NCBI GenBank assembly: GCA_937873685.1
Contig: CALMYO010000228.1
Span: forward strand, 1-63,884
Length of the DNA: 63,884 nt
From: an uncultured Paracoccaceae bacterium
GTDB lineage: Bacteria > Pseudomonadota > Alphaproteobacteria > Rhizobiales > Rhizobiaceae
Direction of reading: 5' to 3'
In this document: positions 54,514-63,220 of the stretch, in pieces
How the letters are laid out: each line of letters begins with the position of its first letter
How positions within the stretch are numbered: position 1 is the first letter of the stretch
Notes under the pieces: model-generated
Seen by the model: only the letters and a program-made list of their open reading frames with translations
Databases searched by the model: none
What the model was told of the DNA's origin: nothing
Translations under genes and position numbers: made by a program

Positions 54514-55346
54514 GACCGCGCCTCCGCCATTTGCGTTGTTGCGAAGGATGCGCTGGCGCCGCGGGAGACGCCGCGAACCACATGCGCAAACGGCATGCCG
54601 AGCGCAGCCGCCACCGCCCCGTCGGTTTCCGGATTGTCGCCGACGAAGAGCGCTCGCGAGGCTTCCACGCCAGCCCGCTCCAGCGCAAGGCGCCCCAGCG
54701 CCGCAGCAGGCTTGCCGAACACCGAGTAATCCAGATCGGGCAGGCAGGCGCGCACCGCGGCAAGTAGCGCTCCGGTTTCGGGGATCGGCCGGCCGTCGAT
54801 CCCCGGATGACTCGCGTCGGCGTTGGTGACGATCAGGCGGGCGCCGCCGTCGAGTTCGGCGAGAATTTGCGCCAGACGCTTGATGTTGAACTCCTCGTCG
54901 CGCGCCAGCACCACGATATCGGGACGCGGCGCGCCGAATCGCAAGCCGAGTTGCGCGGCCAACGCCCGCAACGGCAGGGCCCCGTAGATGGACACCGAAG
55001 CGCGAGGCAAGGTGCGGGCGACATGGCGTATGGTTTGTTCGCCGGCCAGCCAGACCCGATCTGGTAGAATGTCCACACCCAGCGCAGCAAGACGCTCGCA
55101 CAGCGTTTCTGCGGTGTCGGCGGAATTGTTGGAAACGATGTGCAGACGCTCGCCGGCTCGCCGGAACAGTGCGTCGACCCCATCGAACACATGATCGCCG
55201 GCGACGAGGCACCCGTCGAGATCGCACAGGACCACGTCGACGCCGTCGAGCGCAATCTCGTCGAGATGCCTCACCATGGAAACGCTGCCGTCCAACGATC
55301 CGGTCCTCAATTCGAGCGTGCGCGAGCGGTTTCGCGATTCGTGCAT
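54510..55346 (-). CDS. HAD-superfamily phosphatase, subclass IIA (NagD type)
   Basis: 278 residues. Motif I DLDGCL holds Asp42/Asp44, motif II SNNSADT, motif III Lys in FGKPAAA and motif IV VGDNPETD. The large cap between motifs II and III fits subclass IIA, whose members dephosphorylate sugar phosphates, glycerol phosphate or nucleotides. I chose the ATG at 55346, which has GAGGAC 8 nt upstream; the ATG at 55277 starts nearer to the fold. It is the first gene of the first Dpp-type operon and faces a LysR gene. Confidence 0.88.
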   Translation of the reverse strand: MHESRNRSRTLELRTGSLDGSVSMVRHLDEIALDGVDVVLCDLDGCLVAGDHVFDGVDALFRRAGERLHIVSNNSADTAETLCERLAALGVDILPDRVWLAGEQTIRHVARTLPRASVSIYGALPLRALAAQLGLRFGAPRPDIVVLARDEEFNIKRLAQILAELDGGARLIVTNADASHPGIDGRPIPETGALLAAVRACLPDLDYSVFGKPAAALGRLALERAGVEASRALFVGDNPETDGAVAAALGMPFAHVVRGVSRGASASFATTQMAEARS

Positions 55347-55465
55347 CGCGAAGCGTCCTCGTCACGCATCACTGTCAGCGGGCGCGCCGTTTGTCTGGCG
55401 CAGGACAACGATGAACCCCGTCTGTGACACAGCCTTTACAAACGCAGGCTATGCCTTGTGCAGGG

Positions 55466-55480
55466 GAAGGCTGAGCCTTC
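55466..55480. promoter_or_regulatory. Dyad in HAD-lysR intergenic region
   Basis: GAAGGCT-G-AGCCTTC is a perfect 7-bp dyad with one central base, 21 bp before the LysR start at 55502 and 119 bp from the HAD gene start. It is the best candidate for the LysR binding site between the two divergent genes. Confidence 0.5.
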
Positions 55481-55501
55481 ATCCGTCGGGGATTTCGGGT
55501 C

Positions 55502-56407
55502 ATGGGCGTTTCGATCGCACGGCTGAAAGCGTTGAACGCCGTCGCGCAATACGGTTCGTATTCGGCTGCCGCGCGCGCGCTCGGCGTGGCGCAACCCTCT
55601 GTTTCACAACACATTCACGACACCGAGCGTGAGTACGGGGTGCGCCTGTTCGAGCGCCGGGGCGGTCAGTTGCAGGCCACGCCTTTGTGTCGCGAACTGT
55701 GCGATATCGCGGAGCGGATGTCGGAAGCCGAATCCTCGGCGGCGCGGTTGCTCAACCGGCGCAACACGCTTCCCGAAGGGGAGTTGCGGGTCGGCCTTGG
55801 AAACTCGATGCCTGGAATAGCCGTGATCGGGCGGTTCCGGCAGCGCTATCCCGATGTTTCGATCGTCGTTCGCACCGGTTCGCATGAGGACATCACACGT
55901 GCGGTGCTGGCGCGTGAAGTCGATGTCGGCATGTTGCCCGATGTTTCAGCCGACGGTCGGTTCCGCCGTGAACTTGTGGTGCGCCAGGATGTGGTGGCGA
56001 TCGCCCACGCGCAAAGCCCGATCGCGCGCGCGGACATGGTTTCCTGCGAAAGGCTGTTCGGGGAACCGCTGATCTTCCGCTCACGCGGTTCGTCGACCCA
56101 GCGCGTCGTCGATCGCGCCTTCCGCGCAAGCGGGCTGGAGCCGCGGCCGCGGCTGGTGCTCGACACTCGCGACGGCGTCTATGAGGCGGTCGCCAACGGT
56201 CTCGGCGTCGGTTTCATGTGGCGTCACGGCACCGGACGGCTCGACGCGGTGCGGCGCGTGACCGTGCGCGAAATGGCGAAAGCCTATGACGAGATGGCGT
56301 TCGCGCTGGCCGACGAGCGCGGCGCGGTCGTGGAAGCGTACTTCGATGCGGTGCGGGCTTTTCGTTCCGGCCAGGAAAATCCGGCGTCGCACGGTTGGGA
56401 ACGGTAG
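55502..56407 (+). CDS. LysR-family transcriptional regulator
   Basis: 301 residues with helix-turn-helix VSIARLKALNAVAQYGSYSA/AARALGVAQPSVSQHI and an inducer domain (LRVGLGNSMPGIAVIGRF, SIVVRTGSHEDITRAVLAREVDVGML, FRSRGSSTQRVVDRAF). The inducer domain recalls CysB/CbbR-like regulators, and PhnX/phosphonate-linked LysR proteins are similar in build. It is divergent from the HAD-Dpp operon and most likely activates it. Confidence 0.88.
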   Translation: MGVSIARLKALNAVAQYGSYSAAARALGVAQPSVSQHIHDTEREYGVRLFERRGGQLQATPLCRELCDIAERMSEAESSAARLLNRRNTLPEGELRVGLGNSMPGIAVIGRFRQRYPDVSIVVRTGSHEDITRAVLAREVDVGMLPDVSADGRFRRELVVRQDVVAIAHAQSPIARADMVSCERLFGEPLIFRSRGSSTQRVVDRAFRASGLEPRPRLVLDTRDGVYEAVANGLGVGFMWRHGTGRLDAVRRVTVREMAKAYDEMAFALADERGAVVEAYFDAVRAFRSGQENPASHGWER

Positions 56408-56488
56408 GCGCCAACCTCGCGGGCAAGCGCTTTTGCCGGCGCGCCGCACAAGACCGGAAGCCGAATCCGATCGCGTGCGAAATGTCGG

Positions 56489-57439
56489 TCAAGCGCGCGC
56501 TTCGCCGGAAATCGCGGTTTCGGCCGGATTCAGGGTCGAGAACACGCGGACAAGATCGAGCCACTGCGCGATTGCGGCGAGCGCTTCGGGCTCGTCCAGG
56601 AATGGAATGTGCCCGCGGCCGGCCGCCTCGGCAAACAGCATGTCGAGGCTGTGGCGGCGCATGTCCCCGGCGGTCTCGCGGGACAATACATCGGAAGCCG
56701 CGCCGCGGATCAGCGCCAGCGGCAGACCTTCGCAGGCTTCGAATAGCGGCCAGGCGTCCGGCAGCGGGCCTGCCATCGCTGTCATGAACGAAACGCGCAA
56801 TGCCGGGTCGTAGGGCAGGCTGACGCGGCCATCTTCCTGGATGAAATGGCGAACCGTCTCCTCCGCCCAACGCGATTCGGGCACATTGGCGAAACCCGGC
56901 ATGGCGGTGGGCATGCGGCCTGCGATTTCGGCCAGTGTCGGCGCGGTCGGTGTGACGCCGATGTATTCGCCGATCCGCAGCAAGCCTTCGCGTTGCAGCA
57001 CCGGGCCGACATCGTTGAGGCAGACCCCCAGCAGGCGCTGCTTTTGCGTCGCGGTAATCACAATGGCGATCAGTCCGCCGCGCGAGGAGCCGATAATTGC
57101 GGCCCGTTCAAGGCCGAGATGATCGAGCAGCGCAAGCGCGTCCCTTGCTTCCTGCGGTACGTTGTAGGTCTCGGCGCCGGTCCATTGTGAGCCGCCGCGG
57201 CCGCGGCTGTCTAGACGGATGAGCCGCACATCTCCGGGCAGGTGTCGGGCGAGATAGTCGAAATCGCGCCGATCGCGCGTCATCAGGCCGGCAAGCGCAA
57301 GCAGCGGCAGGCCGTCGCCTTCGTCCAAAAAGGCCAGTTCGGCCCCGTCGTCTGCCTTGAATCTCTGCATGTCCCCCAGCCTTGTCCGCGCTTCCCGCCC
57401 GGCTTTGCGGCCTTTCATGCCGAACGCCTTTCCGTTCAT
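56489..57439 (-). CDS. Alpha/beta hydrolase
   Basis: About 316 residues from the ATG at 57439, which overlaps the ackA stop (ATGA). An in-frame ATG at 57370 (MQRFKADDG) is a good alternative because the first 23 residues are Arg-rich and outside the fold. The nucleophile elbow is GSSRGG, LIRLDSRGRGGSQW precedes it, and the late His is in GRGHIPFLDEPEA. It could be a thioesterase or esterase that works with the acyl-CoA/acyl-phosphate enzymes of the operon. It convergently meets a LysR gene. Confidence 0.82.
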   Translation of the reverse strand: MNGKAFGMKGRKAGREARTRLGDMQRFKADDGAELAFLDEGDGLPLLALAGLMTRDRRDFDYLARHLPGDVRLIRLDSRGRGGSQWTGAETYNVPQEARDALALLDHLGLERAAIIGSSRGGLIAIVITATQKQRLLGVCLNDVGPVLQREGLLRIGEYIGVTPTAPTLAEIAGRMPTAMPGFANVPESRWAEETVRHFIQEDGRVSLPYDPALRVSFMTAMAGPLPDAWPLFEACEGLPLALIRGAASDVLSRETAGDMRRHSLDMLFAEAAGRGHIPFLDEPEALAAIAQWLDLVRVFSTLNPAETAISGEARA

Positions 57440-58599
57440 CCGATCGCTGCGCGGGCCGCGCGGGCAATCACCAGTTCCTCGTTGGTTGGAATCACCATCA
57501 CCGAGGTGCGCGCCAGATCGGATGATATCACCATGTCGTTGGCGCCGTTGCGGCTGTGGTCGATCTCGATGCCCATCCAGCCAAGCCGCTCGCAGATGCG
57601 GGCGCGCACGAGGCGCGAGTTCTCGCCGATGCCACCGCAAAAGACGAGCGCATCGATGCCGCCGAGCGATGCGGCGAGTGAACTGATCTCGCGCTGGCAG
57701 CGAAAGACGAAATAATCGATCGCCTGCGCGGCTTGCGGCGTGCCGGCAGCTTCCAGTGTGCGCATGTCGTTCGACAAGCCGGAAAGGCCGAGGAGGCCGG
57801 ATTGCTTGTAGAGCAGGTCGGAAATCTCGGCCGCGCTCATGCCGCGCTGGTCCATCAGGTAAAGCAGCACGCCCGGATCGACCTGACCGCAGCGCGTGCC
57901 CATCGGCAAGCCGTCGAGGGCCGAAAATCCCATGGTTGAGGCGATCGAGTTGCTGTTTTGCATCGCACACATTGAGGCGCCGTTGCCAAGATGGGCGACG
58001 ACGATACGCCCCTGCGCCAGATGTGGCGCGACGCGCTGCAGTTCGCCGGCAATGTACTCGTAGCTTAGCCCGTGGAAGCCGTAGCGGCGCACTCCCTCGT
58101 CATACATGGCGCGGGGCAGGGCAAATGTATCGTTCACCCAAGGGTGGTTGCGGTGAAAGGCCGTGTCGAAGCAGGCGACCTGCGGCGCGCCGGCAAACGC
58201 TTCCATGGCGGCGCGAATTCCCGCGAGGTTGTGGGGCTGGTGCAACGGCGCAAACGGCGACAGTTTCTCGAGTTTCTCCATCACCGCATCGTCGACGATC
58301 ACCGGACGTGCATAGGCATCGCCGCCATGCACCACGCGGTGGCCGATCGCCTTGACGTCGAGGCCGGGCCAGGCCGCGCGGAAGCTGGCGATAACTGCCC
58401 GCATCGCGCCGGCATGGGTCGAAAGATTGCTGTCCGCAAGGTCAAGCGGCGAACCGTCGGCGCGTTTCAACTTCAGCACGCCTTCGGGACCGATGCGGTC
58501 GGCAAGGCCGCTCGCCAGCGGCGCATCGCCTTCGAGCGGAAACAGAGCGACCTTTAGTGACGAAGACCCCGCATTCAGCGTCATTACCGCTTCGGTCAC
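57436..58599 (-). CDS. ackA: Acetate kinase
   Basis: 387 residues. The ASKHA-fold signatures are MTLNAGSSSLKVALF near the N-terminus, HRVVHGGD, CFDTAFHRNHP, RRYGFHGLSYEYI, VAHLGNGASMCA, MGFSALDGLPMGTRCGQVDPG and CGGIGENSRLVRARIC. It interconverts acyl phosphate and ADP with acid and ATP. Start and stop overlap both neighbours by ATGA, giving a tightly coupled pta-ackA-hydrolase operon. Confidence 0.95.
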   Translation of the reverse strand: MTEAVMTLNAGSSSLKVALFPLEGDAPLASGLADRIGPEGVLKLKRADGSPLDLADSNLSTHAGAMRAVIASFRAAWPGLDVKAIGHRVVHGGDAYARPVIVDDAVMEKLEKLSPFAPLHQPHNLAGIRAAMEAFAGAPQVACFDTAFHRNHPWVNDTFALPRAMYDEGVRRYGFHGLSYEYIAGELQRVAPHLAQGRIVVAHLGNGASMCAMQNSNSIASTMGFSALDGLPMGTRCGQVDPGVLLYLMDQRGMSAAEISDLLYKQSGLLGLSGLSNDMRTLEAAGTPQAAQAIDYFVFRCQREISSLAASLGGIDALVFCGGIGENSRLVRARICERLGWMGIEIDHSRNGANDMVISSDLARTSVMVIPTNEELVIARAARAAIG

Positions 58600-59975
58600 G
58601 GCTTGCTCCCGGCGAAGTGATGGATCGCCGCGACCGCGCAGGATGCGAGCCGCGACATCGGGCTGTCGGAGCGCGAATTGAGAATCACAGGAACCTTGGC
58701 GCCGAGGACGAGACCGGCGCCTTCCGCATGGCTGACATAGGCAAGCTGCTTTGCGAGCATGTTGCCGGCGTCGATCGAGGGCACAACGAGAATGTTGGCG
58801 CGGCCGGCGACATCGCCCTTGAGACCCTTGGTGCGCGCGGCGCCGAGGTCGACGGCATTGTCCATCGCCAACGGCCCGTCCACCTTTCCCCCCTTTATCT
58901 GGCCGCGATCGGCCATTTTCGACAGCAGGGCCGCGTCGATCGACGAGCGGATCGCCGGATTGACGGTTTCGACCGCAGACAAAACGCCGACGCGCGGCTC
59001 GATGCCGAGCGAGAGCGCCAGATCGATGGCGTTCTGGCAGATGTCCATCTTGGCAGCGAGATCCGGTTCGATGTTGATCGCCGCGTCGGACACCATGATC
59101 GGCTCCGGCATGCCCGGGACATCCATGACAAAGACGTGGGTGAAGCGGCGGCCGACGCGCAGGCCCTGGGCCTTGTCGACCATCGGCTTCAACAGGTCGT
59201 CGGTGTGCAGGTGCCCTTTCATGACCGCGGCGGCGCGGCCTTCATGCACCAGCTGGCAGGCCATCGCGGCGGCGGCCAGGTCACCGTCGACATCGATGAC
59301 CTCGAAGCCGGCGATGTCTTCCTGCATGGCTTGCGCGGCGGCATGGATCGCCGACGCCTTGCCGATCAGGATCGGGATGATGATGCTCTCTTTTGCAGCG
59401 AGTATCGCGCCGCCGAGCGAGTTGGCGTCGTCCGGGCAGACCACGGCCGTTGGAATTGCAGGCAGGGGGCGGGCGCGGCCGAGCAACGCCTCGAAATGGC
59501 GGTGCCGTTGTACGATAAGGCCCGGTACATCGATATCCTCGCCTTCGAATTTCTCGGTTGGCGCCTGCACGACCGCCTCGCCGGTGACGATCAGCGCCCC
59601 GTCGGAAATCCGGCGCACCGTGGTTGACATGCGCACCGCGCCCTCATCCAGTTTCTCGAGCACCTCGACATGACAGTTCATCTCCTCGCCGGCATGGGCG
59701 CGGCGATGGAACTCGAGCGATTGGCGGCGATACAATGTGCCCGCGCCGGGCAATTGCATGCCAAGGACTGCCGAGATGATCGCGGCGATGAACATCGCCG
59801 GCGCTATGCGCTCTGTCTGGCCGTCGCCGTCGAGATCGCTGTCGATGAGATGCATCGGGTTGTGGTTGCCCGAGGTCGCGGCAAAGACATAAAGGTCGTC
59901 GGTGGTGATCAGCCGGCGCAGTTCGGCGCTGTCACCCTGCCGCAGCTCGTCATAGGTGCGATTGGTCAGGCGCAT
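58596..59975 (-). CDS. pta: Bifunctional MaoC-like hydratase / phosphate acyltransferase
   Basis: 459 residues from the ATG at 59975, preceded by AGGAGG. Residues 1-150 are a MaoC hot-dog domain with the hydratase motif ATSGNHNPMHLIDSD and APAMFIAAIISAVLG; residues 155-459 are a PTA/PTB domain with MKGHLHTDDLLKPMV, VMDVPGMPEPIMVSDAAINIEP and VPSIDAGNMLAKQL. It would convert an acyl-CoA and phosphate to an acyl phosphate for AckA. The fused hydratase domain suggests that hydroxyacyl or enoyl thioesters are also handled. This pta-ackA form is common in rhizobia. Confidence 0.92.
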   Translation of the reverse strand: MRLTNRTYDELRQGDSAELRRLITTDDLYVFAATSGNHNPMHLIDSDLDGDGQTERIAPAMFIAAIISAVLGMQLPGAGTLYRRQSLEFHRRAHAGEEMNCHVEVLEKLDEGAVRMSTTVRRISDGALIVTGEAVVQAPTEKFEGEDIDVPGLIVQRHRHFEALLGRARPLPAIPTAVVCPDDANSLGGAILAAKESIIIPILIGKASAIHAAAQAMQEDIAGFEVIDVDGDLAAAAMACQLVHEGRAAAVMKGHLHTDDLLKPMVDKAQGLRVGRRFTHVFVMDVPGMPEPIMVSDAAINIEPDLAAKMDICQNAIDLALSLGIEPRVGVLSAVETVNPAIRSSIDAALLSKMADRGQIKGGKVDGPLAMDNAVDLGAARTKGLKGDVAGRANILVVPSIDAGNMLAKQLAYVSHAEGAGLVLGAKVPVILNSRSDSPMSRLASCAVAAIHHFAGSKP

Positions 59976-60415
59976 CTCAAACCTCCTGTGCAGTCGCCGC
60001 CATGGCGCGGCCGTTGCGTTTTGCCGGCGCGGTCGCGGTTTTCTCCGGCGTCTCGTTCTTGCGCCCGTCGCGGAGCGGAACGTCCTGCATGCCTCCGGTC
60101 GGCGGCGGCAGCCCGGAAGCGCCGCGGAGATGTCACTGCGTCGAAACTGCGCGCGGGCGCGTACAATAGCGAATCGAAGGCCAACCCGCCGCTCTTGTCG
60201 CGCGTATCGCGCCGGAAGTCGATTATCTGTTCCGGGCAATCGGGTGTGGGATTGTTCAAACATTCTTTCGCGCAGGGCTGCCCCGAACCAAGCCGGTATA
60301 ACGATCCGCTCTGGCTGATAGAGTGCTTAATTCCTTCCACAGATGCGTTTCTCCTTTTTTACGGTCCTGGAATTTGCCGACAGCCGTTGGCGTTCGATTG
60401 AAGGAGGAAGACGTC
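59976..60415. other. Divergent intergenic region, no gene recognised
   Basis: This 440-bp stretch lies between the pta operon and a pseudogene of a sugar-binding protein. Open frames in it have no ribosome site and no protein-like pattern. It should hold the pta promoter on the minus strand and the old promoter of the binding-protein gene, with AAGGAGGAAG immediately before 60416, but I could not fix -35/-10 boxes. Confidence 0.4.
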
Positions 60416-61457
60416 ATGAACGCAGTTCTGATGCGGGTGGTATTGCTTTGCGCTATGGCTCTGATTGCGGCCCCCGCCGTCGCCGGAGTTGACGAACTGC
60501 CCGAGGACATTCGCGCCAAGCTCTACAAACCGGCCCTGATGGACCCGAACCAGCCGCGCGGCGACAGCGCCTATCGCGACTTCATCGCCAAGAACCCGCC
60601 GCCGTGGAAGATCGGCTATGTATCCTCCTATGCCGGCAATAACTGGCGCGCAGCGGTGATGGACCGCCTGCAGAACGTGCTGATCCCCAAGTGGAAGGAA
60701 CTCGGCCTGGTCTCGGAAGTCGTCGTCACGCAGTCCAACCTGAATGACGCCACCCAGATCCAGCAGATCCGCCAACTCGTCCACCAGAGCATCGATGCGG
60801 TCATCGTTTGCTGCTTGAACCCGACAGCGCTGAACGGCGCGGTCGAATATGCCTACAACAAGGGCGTGGCAGCGTTTTCAGGCATCGGCTACCTGACCAG
60901 CCCCTGTTCGGACAATTCTTCGACGAACTTCGTCGTCGGCGGGCGCATGATGGGCGAATGGATGGCCAACGAGATCGGCGGCAAGGGCACAGTGCTCAAC
61001 GTCGAGGGAATACCTGGCGCCTCGGCTTCCGACAGCCAGAATGTCGGCATCGAGGCGGCCATGGCCGAGAACAAGGACATCGAGGTCAAGCGTCCGATCG
61101 CCGGCATGTGGACCGATGAGGTGGCGCAGGCCGAGATCCAGAAATGGCAGGCGACCAATCCTGGCAAGCTGGACGGCATCATCATCCAGTCCGCCTCCGA
61201 ACTGGGCGCGTTGCGCGCTTCAGCAGTCGGGCCGCGACATGGTTCCAATCACCATCGGTTCGGAACTCGGCGCCCTTTGCTACTGGCGCAAAAATCCGGA
61301 CTACGTCTCGGCCGCGATCCACGCTTGGCCCGGCGGCCGAACCGCGAACGCCCGACCGGCTTGCCGCCGGGCTGCGCCGAATACGCGGATGCGAGGAAGA
61401 GCGCAAGAGCGCGTCGCGTCGGCGTATCGAACTGATCCACCAGGATGCCCAGGTTGA
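60416..61457 (+). pseudogene. Sugar ABC transporter substrate-binding protein, frameshifted and truncated
   Basis: From the ATG at 60416 (AAGGAGGAAG upstream) a ribose/rhizopine-type periplasmic binding protein is read with signal peptide MNAVLMRVVLLCAMALIAAPAVA, then KIGYVSSYAGNNWRAAVMDRL, IQQIRQLVHQSIDAVIVC and VLNVEGIPGASASDSQN. At about 61217 the reading frame shifts: after SASELGALRA the sequence continues as LQQSGRDMVPITIGSELGALCYW in the next frame, so one base seems lost. Likeness to the family ends near 61332 (AIHAWP), with the C-terminal third replaced by unrelated sequence. No permease or ATPase gene follows. I judge it a dead remnant of a lost importer. Confidence 0.8.
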
Positions 61458-61674
61458 ACGCCGCAACGCGCCAGGCACAATCGTATGGAGGGATCGATCA
61501 TGACATTTGAGCGGCGGCATGACAAAACCAGTTACTCAAGCGGCGCGGCCAAACAACCGGCGCCTTGGCGCTATTTGCTCTGCGCCATCACACGAGATGC
61601 CGGCGCTGAAACGGCCCAATTCGAATGAAAGACGCCATATGCGCACACCCTTGCACAGATGAAAGGATGATATC
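61458..61674 (+). other. Degenerate region between two pseudogenes
   Basis: No intact gene is seen. One frame across 61350-61460 reads GCEEERKSASRRRIELIHQDAQ, which looks like the N-lobe of another sugar-binding protein (EAKKLGIELIVQDAQ-type), so a second binding-protein fragment may have been fused here by deletion. A 42-codon frame at 61500-61628 has GGAGGG close to its ATG but no recognisable product. AAAGGA before 61675 belongs to the next gene. Confidence 0.4.
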
Positions 61675-62903
61675 ATGGCCCTGATCGACTGCCTGCTCGC
61701 CCTGGCTGCCTGGCCGTCCGACCGGTTTGCGCAGCGCGCACGACAACTGGCAAGGTTGTCGCTGCTCGACTGGATGGCTTGTGGTCTGGCAGGGGCCGGC
61801 GAACCGCTTGCGGTCAAACTGCGCGAACTGGTGGAGGATGAAGGCGGGCGCCCGGCCGCATCGGTGATCGGCGGCGGTCGCGCGCCGGCGCGCGCGGCGG
61901 CGCTGGTCAACGGCGCGACCAGCCATGCGCTCGACTTCGACGACACCCATTTCGCCCATGTCGGGCATCTGTCAGTCGGTGTATATCCGTCCGCGCTTGC
62001 GGCCGGGGAAGCAACCGGCGCATCGGCCGACGCCGTAATCGATGCGTTTCTTGTCGGCGCCGAGGCGGCGATCAGGGTCGGCTGCACGCTCGGTGCGGCA
62101 CACTACAATCTCGGTTTCCACCAAACCGCCACCGCCGGGGCCTTAAGTCGCAGTTCGGCACAATGGGAAAACCGCTCAACGCAGGCATCGCGGCGTCGAA
62201 CGGCGTGGAATGCGCGCTGCTCGGCGCGCTCGGCATGACGTCGGCCGATGACGGGTTGATGGGGCCGCAGGGTTTCATCGCCACGCATACGCCTAGCGGC
62301 GACGAACAGGCGGGGCTTTTCCCGCCGCCGCATGAGCGATTCCTTTTTGAGGACAACAAGTACAAGCTCCACGCCTGCTGCCACGGCACCCATGCAATGA
62401 TCGAGGCGCTGACCGGCGCCGGGGCGCTTGCGGCGCGGCCGCTTGGCGAGATTGCCGGCGTCGCGCTCGACACCAATCCGCGCTGGCTGCGAGTCTGCGA
62501 CCTCAGGCAGCCGCGCACCGGGCTGGAGGTCAAGTTCAGCTATGTGTGGCTGGCGGGCATGGCGCTGCGCGGCGATGCGACCGGCGATGACCGTCTTTAT
62601 GCCGATGCGGTGGCGGCCGATCCCGAACTCGCCGCCTTTGCGGAGCGTGTGGTTGTCAATGGCGATCCTGCGCTGAGCGACATGCAGGCGGTGGCGCGCG
62701 TGACCTTGACGGACGGACAGGAAATCGTCGTTCGCCACGACCTTGACGCCCCGCTTTCGCAAGAAGCCCTTTCGGCCAGGCTGCGCGCCAAGGCTGAGGC
62801 GATGCTTGGAAAGCAGGGGGCGGCGCTGTGGGACCGGTTTGGTGAGAACGTTGAGAGGACGGCGGCCGATATCGGAGCGGCCTTGCGCGGGCAAACGGCG
62901 TGA
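61675..62903 (+). pseudogene. MmgE/PrpD-family protein with internal frameshifting deletion
   Basis: The N-terminal part from 61675 has the family pattern (ARLSLLDWMACGLAG, ALVNGATSHALDFDDTHF, HVGHLSVGVYPSALA, NLGFHQTATAGA). At about 62142 the sequence jumps frame and joins directly to LKSQFGTMGKPLNAGIAASNGV, which continues to 62903 in a different frame. In intact members about 30-35 residues (an LGL-type helix pair) stand between these blocks, so roughly 100 bp are missing. MmgE/PrpD proteins are 2-methylcitrate dehydratase or iminodisuccinate epimerase relatives. The product would end at 62238 after about 187 residues, so it is not functional unless the junction is a sequence error. Confidence 0.82.
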
Positions 62904-62969
62904 CGGAGGCTTGCAGGAACCGAGTCTCGGCTTCGCATTCAGCGCTTGCCGGGCCGGTGACCGATTTCT

Positions 62970-63005
62970 GACATTCGCTTCCCTTTGCCACAGGTTTGTG
63001 AGCAA
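62970..63005 (+). promoter_or_regulatory. Shared 36-bp dyad element, copy B
   Basis: It reads GACATTCGCTTC, then five variable bases, then GCCACAGGT and TGTG with GCAA at the end, and matches copy A (27489-27524) at 31 of 36 positions. The central dyad is CACA-N4-TGTG. It lies 216-251 bp upstream of the CoA-transferase start in the 317-bp gap 62904-63220, almost the same distance as copy A from its gene. The rest of the gap holds AACCA and GATTCTA blocks also seen near copy A, and no gene. Confidence 0.55.
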
Positions 63006-63220
63006 TTATCGAACCAGAAAGATTCTACGAGACCAGTGTGGTCCTGGACCGGAGGATCGTTCTTGAGCCTGCTGCAAGGAATGGATCGAACTTCAAACTC
63101 AACCCACCGGGCAACGAACGGCAGGCAGACGATTTTTCCATGGTGCTGATAGGAAACGACTATTTGTCGAGTTTTGCGCATCGGCCGATAATGTGATGCG
63201 GTAACAGGGAGACTTCGCGC

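Noticed and set aside
52673..55365. Frames that would join DppC or DppB to about 280-390 extra N-terminal residues
   Set aside because: The extra parts are out-of-frame readings of the upstream genes; internal ATGs at 53584 and 54513 give normal permease lengths with ATGA or 2-bp junctions.
61536..63005. Minus-strand frames of 110-300 codons opposite the MmgE/PrpD remnant
   Set aside because: The plus strand keeps clear MmgE/PrpD blocks in two frames; the antisense frames have no family pattern.
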